From Flavobacteriales bacterium (lineage in GTDB: Bacteria; Bacteroidota; Bacteroidia; Flavobacteriales_D; Sanyastnellaceae): DNA of 7,005 nt. A model generated the notes under the pieces. That model saw only the letters and a program-made list of their open reading frames with translations, searched no databases and was not told where the DNA came from. The DNA lies in assembly GCA_947464885.1 (NCBI GenBank), contig CANHYZ010000104.1:1-7005 (forward strand), written 5' to 3'. The translations under genes were made by a program, and so were the position numbers. Below, one piece after another: positions 1 through 5,600 of the stretch; the stretch's first letter is position 1; each line of letters starts with the position of its first letter.

Positions 1-1512
1 AACGGGTTGTGCTTGTTCGATGACGCGACCGTTTCGGCGCACTTCCTGAACGAATTGCGGACGCACCATGACGCCATTGTTGGCAACGGCATTGTAGAAC
101 GCCAAGGTTTGAAGCGGCGTGCAAGTCGTTTCGTAACCGATGGCCATTTGAGTAAGACTCAAGCCGCTCCAGCCGTTGTCTTTCGTCGTTTTGTACATGC
201 GCGGAGAAGCTTCACCGGAGAGCGTAATGCCCAGTGGCTCGGCGATTCCGAATGAATGTAGTTTGTCGAGGTAGCGCTGCGGGTTATCGCCAAAGGATTT
301 TTTAACCAGCAGGGCTGTACCGACGTTGGACGATTTTTCAAACACTTGCTCTGCGGTGATGGTGCCGCTGCCGCCTTTGTCCCAGTTGGAGTCTTTCATA
401 GTGCGGCCATGAAAGGTGACCTGGCCATTCCCGGTTTCCACTTTATCATTGAGCTGCACTCCGCCTTCATCCATGCACGCCATGAGGGAGGCGAGCTTCA
501 TGGTTGATCCCGGCTCAATGCTATGGCTGATGGCGTAGTTGAGGCGCTCGTTGAATTCGCCTTCACGGTTGTTGCGTGAAAGGTTTGCAACGGCCTTCAC
601 GAAACCGGTTTGCACTTCCATGAGAATAGCACAACCCCACTCGGCGTTGGTTTCTTCGAGTTTGCGTTTCAGTGCGGCATGCGCCACATCTTGAAGGTGA
701 ATGTCGATGGTGGTAATGATGTCGGCACCGGGTTCGGGTATTTCCACGAACTCGTTGTTCATCGGTTTCCACACGCCGCCTGCGATTTTCTCCATCATCT
801 GCGAGCCTTTTTTGCCGCGCAACAATTCGTCGTAGTCGCGCTCAATGCCGACTTTATTTTCTGCGCGTTCCATACCGATGGTGCGCGAGGCCAGCGTTCC
901 GAACGGCTGGTCGCGAATGAATTTTTCTTCAAATACAAATCCGCCGCGAACGGTGCCTTTTCGGATAAACGGAAACTTCTTGACTTTTTGCAGCTGGTTG
1001 TAATCGACGTGATCGATGATTTCGAAATAGCGATTGCCTTCGCTTTTGGCCTTTTTGAACATGGACTTGTATTCAGCTACCGACCGGTCGCCGAAGAGTT
1101 GATTGAAGCTGATGCAGAGTGAGTCGAGTTGCGTCTGGTATTCTGCCTCATCGTAAGGAGCTTTCGCGTCCCATCGTATTTCATATTCAGGAATACTTGT
1201 GGCAAGCAGGCTGCCATCGCTGGAGTAAATCTGTCCGCGTACAGGTTGGATTTCACGCACCTTGTAGGTGAAGTTTTCTGCGAGTTGCTGTGCTTTTTCG
1301 TCGGGGAATAATTGGATGACGAATACTTTCACTACGATAGCGATAGCCAACAGGCACAGTCCTGCAAACACCATCCATGCCTTGTTGTGGATCATGGCGA
1401 TGTGCATTTTTTTGCTTTCCGACGCTTGTCCCGTCGCCGGCTGTTTGGTAGCCGGCGTCGGTTCAGGCGATTGGTTGATATGGCTGTTATTTATGTTGTC
1501 GGAGGTGTTCAT
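1..1512 (-). CDS. ftsI: Septal peptidoglycan transpeptidase FtsI / PBP3 (C-terminus beyond window)
   Basis: Class B penicillin-binding protein that cross-links septal peptidoglycan at the division site in the periplasm. I read 504 codons with no stop from 1512 to the left edge, so the gene is partial at its 3' end. A polar, Gln/Pro/Thr-rich cytoplasmic tail (residues 1-44) precedes one membrane anchor (about 45-69). The PBP dimerisation region begins with VRGQIYSSDG (91-100) and LLATS (102-106). The transpeptidase domain shows the acylation tetrad S336-T-M-K339 after EPG, the SSN motif (394-396) followed by VG, and AIGYE (457-461). The third motif, KTG, would lie past the edge, as would any PASTA domain, which many Bacteroidota FtsI proteins carry. 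The ATG overlaps the upstream stop as ATGA, with GGAAGA directly before it, which favours this start over Met36 and Met40. Position directly after ftsL is the classic dcw order. Identification is secure; FtsI versus the related SpoVD naming is convention. Confidence 0.95.
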   Translation of the reverse strand, partial: MNTSDNINNSHINQSPEPTPATKQPATGQASESKKMHIAMIHNKAWMVFAGLCLLAIAIVVKVFVIQLFPDEKAQQLAENFTYKVREIQPVRGQIYSSDGSLLATSIPEYEIRWDAKAPYDEAEYQTQLDSLCISFNQLFGDRSVAEYKSMFKKAKSEGNRYFEIIDHVDYNQLQKVKKFPFIRKGTVRGGFVFEEKFIRDQPFGTLASRTIGMERAENKVGIERDYDELLRGKKGSQMMEKIAGGVWKPMNNEFVEIPEPGADIITTIDIHLQDVAHAALKRKLEETNAEWGCAILMEVQTGFVKAVANLSRNNREGEFNERLNYAISHSIEPGSTMKLASLMACMDEGGVQLNDKVETGNGQVTFHGRTMKDSNWDKGGSGTITAEQVFEKSSNVGTALLVKKSFGDNPQRYLDKLHSFGIAEPLGITLSGEASPRMYKTTKDNGWSGLSLTQMAIGYETTCTPLQTLAFYNAVANNGVMVRPQFVQEVRRNGRVIEQAQPV

Positions 1513-1946
1513 TCTTCCGATGGTTTATTGTCTAGGAATCCGTTTTCAACGTCGATCACTTGCGGCGGTGTGCGCAGTTCCTTGAGCCCCATTTGTTCGA
1601 TGGCTTGTGCTACGTTGCTTTGTTGTTTGCTCTTCTCCAAATCGCTCATGGTGGTGTTGTACTGTGAGCGCAGTTCGTTGAGTTCGTTTTGGAGTTTTAC
1701 TTTTTCGCGAGCGGTATTTTCGAAGTAGTAGACCAGGGCGATGTTGGCGATAAAGAGGGCCACCAGGAAGATCACGAATGAGAGGTGTTTCACCAGGCCG
1801 TCGCGGACGAGGAATTCGCCGCTGAGGACTCGTTGGAAGATATTTCCTCCAGCCGATTTTTTCTTCGGTTTCGGTGTTTGGCCGTTGACAACGTCAGCAG
1901 CAGATTCCGTGGTCAGCGGATTCTTTTCTTCGCTCAATTGCTTCAT
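1509..1946 (-). CDS. ftsL: FtsL-like cell division protein
   Basis: Small bitopic divisome protein of 145 residues. A cytoplasmic N-terminal part rich in Lys and polar residues (1-53, with KPKKK at 26-30) is followed by one membrane segment (about 54-75) and a Glu/Lys/Gln-rich stretch with heptad character (about 77-118) that should form the periplasmic coiled coil. The tail is short and acidic. This architecture, plus the place between rsmH and ftsI, is what identifies FtsL; sequence conservation in this family is low. In E. coli, FtsL joins FtsB and FtsQ and activates FtsWI, and the same role is inferred here. Bacteroidota versions have a longer cytoplasmic tail than the E. coli protein (about 120 residues). 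The stop overlaps the ftsI start by 4 nt, which suggests translational coupling. The start ATG follows an AT-rich leader with no Shine-Dalgarno, usual for the phylum. Confidence 0.85.
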   Translation of the reverse strand: MKQLSEEKNPLTTESAADVVNGQTPKPKKKSAGGNIFQRVLSGEFLVRDGLVKHLSFVIFLVALFIANIALVYYFENTAREKVKLQNELNELRSQYNTTMSDLEKSKQQSNVAQAIEQMGLKELRTPPQVIDVENGFLDNKPSEE

Positions 1947-1999
1947 TAATTTAGGTTAAGCAAGCGGTACACGACGATGAGGTCGGGTATCGTTGAAGC

Positions 2000-2917
2000 T
2001 TATTTGTTTTCTTTGGTCGCCACACGCATTTTAGCACTGCGTGCACGGGTATTCAATTCTATTTCTGCCTCATCGGGCAGAATCGGTTTTCCGGTCAAGG
2101 GTTTTAATGGACGCAGCAGGTTTCCGAAGAAATCTTTTTCCGGCTTGCCTTCGAAGTTTCCACTTTTCATGAAATCTTTCACGAGTCGATCTTCCAGCGA
2201 ATGGTAGCTGATGACTACCAGTCGACCATCGTCGGCCAGCAGCTCTGCGCTTTGTTGCAGGAAGGTTTTCAGCACCTCGAGTTCGTCGTTGACTTCGATG
2301 CGCAGCGCTTGAAAGAGTTGTGCTAGCACTTTGTGTTCTTTCATCCGCGGCAGGTGGCGTTCGACGGCTTGTTTCAGGTCTTCGCTGGTGTACAGTGGTC
2401 GCGCCATAATGATGGATCGCGCCATGGATCGTGCGTTGTCGAGTTCGCCGTAGTTCCGCAGCAAGCGAATGAGTTTGTCTTCCTCGTAGGTGTTGACAAT
2501 CTCTGCCGCGGTGAGCGGTCGTTGCATATCCATGCGCATATCGAGCGGTGCATCGAAGCGAATGGAGAAGCCTCTTTCTTCGCTGTCAAACTGATGACTG
2601 CTGACGCCCAGGTCGGCCAGAATACCATCCACTTTTTTAATCCCGAGCAGGCGGAGCCAGTTCGTCATAAAGCGGAAGTTCTGATCGACGAGTTCGAAGC
2701 GCGGGTCATCGAGACGATTGGCTTGAGCTTGCGGATCCTGATCGAAGGCGATTAACCTTCCTCCCTTGTCCAGTTTTTTCAAAATCTCCTTTGAATGACC
2801 TCCACCACCGAAGGTTACATCCACATAAACCCCATTGGGTTTGATGTTCAGGCTGTCGATTGAAGCTTGCAGGAGCACCGGTCGATGGTATCCGTCTTCT
2901 TTTTTGTGGTTCGACAT
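2000..2917 (-). CDS. rsmH: 16S rRNA (cytosine-1402-N4)-methyltransferase RsmH (MraW)
   Basis: SAM-dependent enzyme that methylates N4 of C1402 in the ribosomal P site of 16S rRNA. It has 305 residues, normal for the family (about 300-315). Signature stretches appear in the expected order: HRPVLL (11-16), the SAM-binding loop VDVTFGGGGHS (32-42), the acidic ribose-binding AFDQDP (57-62), ILADLGVSSHQFD (99-111), GFSIRFDAPLDMRMD (116-130), ALRIEVNDEL (204-213), ISYHSLEDRLVK (236-247) and the C-terminal NTRARSAKMR (289-298), equivalent to the usual NPRARSAKLR. The large insertion between the SAM halves is the family's helical substrate domain. The gene lies 38 nt after mraZ and 53 nt before ftsL, in the standard dcw order. 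The start ATG has AGGAT just before it, and the leader carries a 13-nt element shared with mraZ. Nothing is missing or broken. Confidence 0.97.
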   Translation of the reverse strand: MSNHKKEDGYHRPVLLQASIDSLNIKPNGVYVDVTFGGGGHSKEILKKLDKGGRLIAFDQDPQAQANRLDDPRFELVDQNFRFMTNWLRLLGIKKVDGILADLGVSSHQFDSEERGFSIRFDAPLDMRMDMQRPLTAAEIVNTYEEDKLIRLLRNYGELDNARSMARSIIMARPLYTSEDLKQAVERHLPRMKEHKVLAQLFQALRIEVNDELEVLKTFLQQSAELLADDGRLVVISYHSLEDRLVKDFMKSGNFEGKPEKDFFGNLLRPLKPLTGKPILPDEAEIELNTRARSAKMRVATKENK

Positions 2918-2925
2918 ATCCTGTA

Positions 2926-2938
2926 TTGTCGCCTTGGC
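2926..2938 (-). repeat. 13-nt leader element shared with mraZ, copy before rsmH
   Basis: On the minus strand this reads GCCAAGGCGACAA and ends 8 nt before the rsmH ATG. An almost identical element, differing at one base, ends 7 nt before the mraZ ATG. The equal placement relative to two start codons in the same operon makes it a candidate translational or leader element, but two copies alone cannot exclude chance. Confidence 0.35.
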
Positions 2939-2955
2939 ACCTTATGCGCCTCGGC

Positions 2956-3429
2956 TTATGGTTCTTTGCGTAAGTCGTTTTGCACTTCTTCGGCCAGTTG
3001 CATGAAGTCGAAGTCGGGCGCGCTGAACTTCTTATCGCGTGTTTCTTTATTCCACAATTCCATTTTCTGTCCCAGTCCACAGAGCACCAACTCATTGTTC
3101 TTTTTCAAATCCACCTCAGCATAATCGAGTAGGTGAGAAGGCAGGTTGATGCGTCCTACGGAATCCAGTTCCAATTCGGTGGCACCGTTGAGGAAGAAGC
3201 GGATGAACTCAGCGTGTTTCCGGTTGTGCGGATTCATGCGCTCGAGGTCGGCCGAAATTTTCTCCCACGTTGACAAGGGATAAATCACCAGGCACTTGGT
3301 GTAGATGTCGCGGTTGATCACCAAACCCTGGTGAATAACTTCCTCCAGAGACTTACGCAGACGCGCCGGAAAGAGGAATCTTCCCTTGTTGTCGAGTTTG
3401 CATGGATATTCTCCTAGGAGTTTGAGCAT
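2956..3429 (-). CDS. mraZ: Transcriptional regulator MraZ
   Basis: DNA-binding regulator of the dcw cluster; in E. coli it represses its own promoter and binds the 5' region of the cluster as a ring-shaped oligomer. The protein has 157 residues with two SpoVT/AbrB-type halves: LGEYPCKLDNKGRFLFPARL (5-24) opens the first, and ELDSVGRINLPSHL (87-100) opens the second. The two 'D-x-x-G-R-x-x-x-P' cores are the family signature. An in-frame GTG at 3477 would add 16 residues, but I reject it: the extra stretch is basic and not family-like, and that GTG sits inside the operator-like GTGGTAA repeat. The ATG at 3429 gives the expected N-terminus, where LLGEY begins a few residues in. It is the first gene of the dcw unit, 38 nt ahead of rsmH. 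The C-terminal tail after about residue 135 is longer than in E. coli (152 residues in total). Confidence 0.95.
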   Translation of the reverse strand: MLKLLGEYPCKLDNKGRFLFPARLRKSLEEVIHQGLVINRDIYTKCLVIYPLSTWEKISADLERMNPHNRKHAEFIRFFLNGATELELDSVGRINLPSHLLDYAEVDLKKNNELVLCGLGQKMELWNKETRDKKFSAPDFDFMQLAEEVQNDLRKEP

Positions 3430-3436
3430 CTTCTTT

Positions 3437-3449
3437 TTGTTGCCTTGGC
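3437..3449 (-). repeat. 13-nt leader element shared with rsmH, copy before mraZ
   Basis: On the minus strand this reads GCCAAGGCAACAA and ends 7 nt before the chosen mraZ ATG. It matches the copy before rsmH at 12 of 13 positions and at nearly the same distance from the start codon. No known binding motif is recognised in it. Confidence 0.35.
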
Positions 3450-3454
3450 GGGTA

Positions 3455-3462
3455 CGAAAATA
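3455..3462 (-). promoter_or_regulatory. Possible -7 element of the mraZ promoter
   Basis: The minus strand reads TATTTTCG here. This matches the Bacteroidota -7 consensus TAnnTTTG at 5 of 6 fixed positions, about 25 nt before the mraZ ATG. A TTTG at 3490-3487 could serve as the -33 element, but the 24-nt spacing is longer than the usual 19-21. If the site is real, the GTGGTAA repeats fall between the two elements, a sensible place for autorepression. The evidence is weak. Confidence 0.3.
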
Positions 3463-3470
3463 GATAAGAA

Positions 3471-3487
3471 TTACCACTTTTTACCAC
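3471..3487 (-). promoter_or_regulatory. Candidate MraZ operator: two GTGGTAA boxes 10 bp apart
   Basis: The minus strand carries GTGGTAA at 3487-3481 and again at 3477-3471, an exact direct repeat with a 10-bp period separated by AAA. MraZ in E. coli binds repeated TGGGN boxes on the same face of the helix with 10-bp spacing, just ahead of mraZ. The layout here matches that architecture with a GTGG core, 42 to 58 bp upstream of the mraZ ATG. I find no third box in phase on either side. That MraZ itself binds here is inferred. Confidence 0.55.
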
Positions 3488-3848
3488 AAAGGGTCGTTTT
3501 GGTCTGTTTTGTTGAAAAGTGAGGGTTTTGTTCTGGGTGATTTTAGTCCTGAATATTCGTGTTAAAGCTTTGTTTTTCAATGATAAAATAAGAGAAGAGG
3601 AGGTGGTGGTAGAATGTGGGAGAGTTTCGATGATTTCGCTGAGAATTGGGTGGTAGAGCCCTTCTTTTTGCGCATGGGAATAGTGGATTTGGGTGTTTTT
3701 TGGTTGGTGTGGGAAGAAATTCACCAATGGTCTGTTGATTGATTTTGGGGGAGGCGCGAGGAAGGTTTGTCGCAATGGGTCATCTTGCGCTACTGCCGTT
3801 GATAGCGTTTGATTTACATTCGCTCAACAACGCGGTCACAAGCAGAGT

Positions 3849-4610
3849 ATGAATTATCAGTTGAAGGAAGAAAACGGATTCCGATACATTGAGGAAGGCT
3901 CCGGGGAACCATTGATTCTCCTGCACGGCCTGTTTGGCGCGTTGAGTAACTTTAAGGATGTCATCGATCACTTTTCCAAAACACACAGGGTGGTTATTCC
4001 GATGTTGCCTTTGTATACCATGCCGGTATTGACAACTGGCGTGAAGAGCCTGGCGCATTTCCTGCGGGATTTCATCGAGCACAAGCGCTATGGAAAGGTC
4101 AATTTATTGGGGAATTCCTTGGGTGGCCACGTGGCGTTGATTTATTGCAAGGAGCATCCTGAGCGTGTGGGTTCACTGACCCTCACCGCAAGCAGCGGCC
4201 TGTATGAAAATGCTTTTGGTTCGAGTTTCCCGCGCCGTGAAGACAAAGAGTTCATTCGTCAGAAGGTAGGGCTTACTTTTTTCGATCCGCGTCACGCTAC
4301 CGACGAGCTCGTGGAGGAATGTTTTGAGATTGTCAACGACCGTAACCGTGTGCTTCGCATTCTGGCCCTTGCCAAATCGGCTATTCGCCACAACATGGCC
4401 AAGGAGCTGCCCCACATGAAGTTTCCTGTTTGTCTGATTTGGGGAAAGAACGATACCATCACTCCGCCGGAAGTAGCCGAGGAGTTTCATCAACTGCTGA
4501 CCAACTCATCGCTTTATTGGATTGATGAATGCGGACATGCGCCCATGATGGAACATCCGCAGCGATTCAATGAGTTGCTGGATGCGTGGATGAAAGAGAA
4601 GGGGATTTAG
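3849..4610 (+). CDS. Alpha/beta-fold hydrolase, substrate unknown
   Basis: Predicted cytoplasmic serine hydrolase of 253 residues with no signal peptide. Visible parts are the oxyanion-hole strand LILLHGLFG (22-30), the nucleophile elbow G88-N-S90-L-G-G, a variable helical lid (about 118-185), the acid in WGKND202 and the base in CGH230 followed by APMMEHP. Triad Ser90, Asp202 and His230 is therefore intact. The family resembles MhpC-type C-C hydrolases and esterases, but substrate cannot be read from sequence. One oddity: after the second core strand, where relatives usually have D-x-P-G-x-G-x-S, this protein has IPMLPLYTMPVL (50-61), with no Gly-x-Gly-x-Ser. I recall this variant, and the neighbourhood next to mraZ and engB, from other Bacteroidota; this is from memory and not checked. 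It is the only plus-strand gene here, divergent from mraZ and convergent with engB, so it has its own promoter. It could be an esterase, lipase or ring-cleavage hydrolase. Confidence 0.9.
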   Translation: MNYQLKEENGFRYIEEGSGEPLILLHGLFGALSNFKDVIDHFSKTHRVVIPMLPLYTMPVLTTGVKSLAHFLRDFIEHKRYGKVNLLGNSLGGHVALIYCKEHPERVGSLTLTASSGLYENAFGSSFPRREDKEFIRQKVGLTFFDPRHATDELVEECFEIVNDRNRVLRILALAKSAIRHNMAKELPHMKFPVCLIWGKNDTITPPEVAEEFHQLLTNSSLYWIDECGHAPMMEHPQRFNELLDAWMKEKGI

Positions 4611-4621
4611 GGGGAGTTTTT

Positions 4622-4915
4622 TCACGCAGAGACCGCGGAGTATACATTGTTCGCCCTCTTTGCGTGTATCTCTCTCCGCGCACTTTGTGAGAAATGTTTT
4701 TTTCTTTTCACGCAGAGACCGCAAAGGGAAAGTCACGCAGAGACCGCAGAGTATACATTGTTCGCCCTCTTTGCGTGTATCTCTCTCCGCGAGCTTTGCG
4801 AGAAGTGTTTTTTTCTTTTCACGCAGAGGCCGCAAAGGGAAAGTCACGCAGAGATCGCAAAGGATATATTCTTCGCACTCTTTGCGTGTATCTCTCTCCG
4901 CGAGCTTTGCGAGAA
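4622..4915. repeat. 111-bp tandem repeat, about 2.65 copies
   Basis: Units start at TCACGCAGAG in positions 4622, 4733 and 4844, an exact 111-bp period; the third copy stops after 4915, five bases before the engB stop codon. Copies 1 and 2 differ by only a few substitutions, while copy 3 diverges in its first 40 bases. Each full unit also contains a second CACGCAGAG-type half repeat about 85 bp in, and a segment of the form CTTTGCG...CTCCGCG partly complementary to it, so each unit can fold. Because 111 is a multiple of 3, three spurious overlapping reading frames cross the array on the plus strand (4647-4946, 4660-5028, 4694-5122). I recall interspersed repeats of this CACGCAGAG/CGCAAAG flavour from many Bacteroidota genomes, unverified here. 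It fills the spacer between the convergent hydrolase and engB genes. Confidence 0.9.
4634..4708 (+). terminator. Possible terminator for the hydrolase gene inside repeat copy 1
   Basis: CGCGGAG (4634-4640) pairs perfectly with CTCCGCG (4674-4680), and ATACA (4642-4646) pairs with TGTAT (4665-4669), giving an imperfect stem with an 18-nt loop. A T-rich run, TGTTTTTTTCTTTT, follows at about 4695-4708. The 14-nt gap between stem and T-run is too long for a textbook intrinsic terminator, so this is tentative. Placement 24 nt after the hydrolase stop and between convergent genes fits. Confidence 0.25.
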
Positions 4916-4920
4916 ACCGG

Positions 4921-5523
4921 CTATTTCTTCAAATTCTCCCCAATGAATCCCAGCAGTCGTTCGCGACCGATGCGCTCCGTTGCAGATGTCACAAATACAT
5001 TGGGAAGCTCTGCGAATGTTTCCAGTAGTTTATTGCAGAATGCATTGACGTTGCGCTCCACTGCGCCGGGTTTTTCTTTATCGGCTTTGGTGAAAACAAG
5101 TGCGAAGGGCATGCCTTCCTGACCAAGTTTCAAGCAGAATTCTAGATCGAGTTTTTGAGGTTCATGACGGACATCAATCAATACAAATGTGCACAGCAAG
5201 TTTTCGCGATCGCTCAAGTATAGGTCGATCATCTCCTCCCATTTCTCGCGTTCGCTGCGAGAGATTTTGGCGTAGCCGTATCCCGGTAAGTCGACCAAGT
5301 ACCAGGAGCCAAGATTGCTACTGACATCAAAGTGATTGATCAATCGCGTTTTACCGGGAGTTCCTGAAGTTTTCGCCATGTTTTTCTTGTTGACCAACAT
5401 GTTGATCAGGCTGCTCTTGCCCACATTACTGCGGCCGATAAAGGCAAATTCGGGTTTGTCGGGCGTCGGACATTGCTCCAGCAGCGTGGAAGATTTGAGG
5501 AAGGTGGCGTTGGTGGGGAGCAT
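4921..5523 (-). CDS. engB: Ribosome biogenesis GTP-binding protein EngB (YihA/YsxC)
   Basis: Cytoplasmic TrmE-Era-class GTPase needed for assembly of the 50S ribosomal subunit. The 200-residue length is normal. The GTPase motifs are all present and in order: G1 GRSNVGKSS (30-38), G2 around Thr55 in SGTPGKTR (53-60), G3 DLPGYGYA (78-85), G4 TKAD (145-148), and G5 TSA (179-181). SGTPGKTR and DLPGYGYAK are the specific EngB signatures that set it apart from Era and Der. A short N-terminal stretch (1-22) precedes the domain, as in relatives. It is 74 nt downstream of gldC on the same strand, but that gap is a long imperfect palindrome, so it may be transcribed apart from gldC or attenuated. The start ATG is only 4 nt from the heptamer array, and there is no Shine-Dalgarno; its 3' end abuts the 111-bp repeats. 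Confidence 0.97.
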   Translation of the reverse strand: MLPTNATFLKSSTLLEQCPTPDKPEFAFIGRSNVGKSSLINMLVNKKNMAKTSGTPGKTRLINHFDVSSNLGSWYLVDLPGYGYAKISRSEREKWEEMIDLYLSDRENLLCTFVLIDVRHEPQKLDLEFCLKLGQEGMPFALVFTKADKEKPGAVERNVNAFCNKLLETFAELPNVFVTSATERIGRERLLGFIGENLKK

Positions 5524-5527
5524 GGGT

Positions 5528-5600
5528 GGATTGCGGATTACAGATTACAGAATACGGATTACGGATTAATCTGTCATCCGTCATCCGTCATCTGTCATCA
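5528..5600. repeat. Heptamer array forming a 66-bp imperfect palindrome between gldC and engB
   Basis: On the plus strand, 7-bp units of the type GGATTAC run head to tail from 5528: GGATTGC, GGATTAC, AGATTAC, AGAATAC, GGATTAC, then GGATTA. The centre is GATTAATC (5564-5571). From 5573 the opposite orientation follows as four units: GTCATCC, GTCATCC, GTCATCT, GTCATCA. Folding about the centre pairs 5535 with 5600 and matches 25 of 33 positions by hand count; most mismatches are the recurrent T opposite C inside each unit. The last unit supplies the gldC stop codon (TGA on the minus strand, 5600-5598), and the first ends 4 nt before the engB ATG. In RNA it would be a long hairpin between the two cistrons, so attenuation, processing or 3'-end protection are possible roles. 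Confidence 0.85.

Larger units (their letters stand above)
3430..3848. other. Divergent intergenic region, strongly G/T-rich on the plus strand
   Basis: This 419-bp gap separates the divergent mraZ and hydrolase genes and must hold both promoters. The mraZ side contains the leader element, the possible -7 box and the GTGGTAA boxes described separately. The middle has a marked strand bias: by hand count, 46 G against 9 C on the plus strand in 3601-3720. A minus-strand reading frame can be opened through it (3775-3353), but it runs out of phase through the 5' end of mraZ, is Thr/Pro/Lys/Ser-rich and resembles no family, so I do not call it a gene. I see no convincing promoter before the hydrolase; TACATTCG at 3815-3822 resembles a -7 element, but no TTG lies at a proper distance. 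Confidence 0.6.

Noticed and set aside
610..1122. 170-codon plus-strand reading frame, and similar plus-strand frames in the ftsI and rsmH regions
   Set aside because: They are antisense to clearly identified conserved genes, with no recognisable domains.
1..1512. ftsI as a truncated pseudogene because the KTG motif is absent
   Set aside because: The frame is open to the window edge at codon 504 and KTG would fall after it; truncation is by the window, not by mutation.
3430..3477. Longer MraZ starting at GTG 3477
   Set aside because: The additional residues (VILIYFRTRQGNKKK) are not family-like, and the GTG is part of the phased GTGGTAA repeat; ATG 3429 gives the conserved N-terminus.
3353..3775. 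140-codon minus-strand reading frame across the mraZ promoter region
   Set aside because: It overlaps the 5' end of mraZ in another frame, covers the operator-like repeats, is biased to Thr/Pro/Lys/Ser by the strand skew, and resembles no family.
3533..3780. Multiple TGGG sequences on the plus strand as E. coli-type MraZ boxes
   Set aside because: They are explained by the G/T-rich strand, lack 10-bp phasing, and point toward the hydrolase, not mraZ.
3785..3822. Hydrolase promoter using TACATTCG or TAGCGTTTG
   Set aside because: No TTG/TTTG at 19-21 bp upstream of the first, and the second has one base too many inside the -7 consensus.
4622..4915. CRISPR array suggested by regularly spaced repeats
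   Set aside because: The whole 111-bp period is conserved between copies; there are no short repeats with unique spacers and no cas genes nearby.
5536..5569. Plus-strand frame ending in RITDYRIRITD as a small repeat protein
   Set aside because: It is antisense to engB, and its repetitive tail is only the translation of the heptamer DNA repeat.
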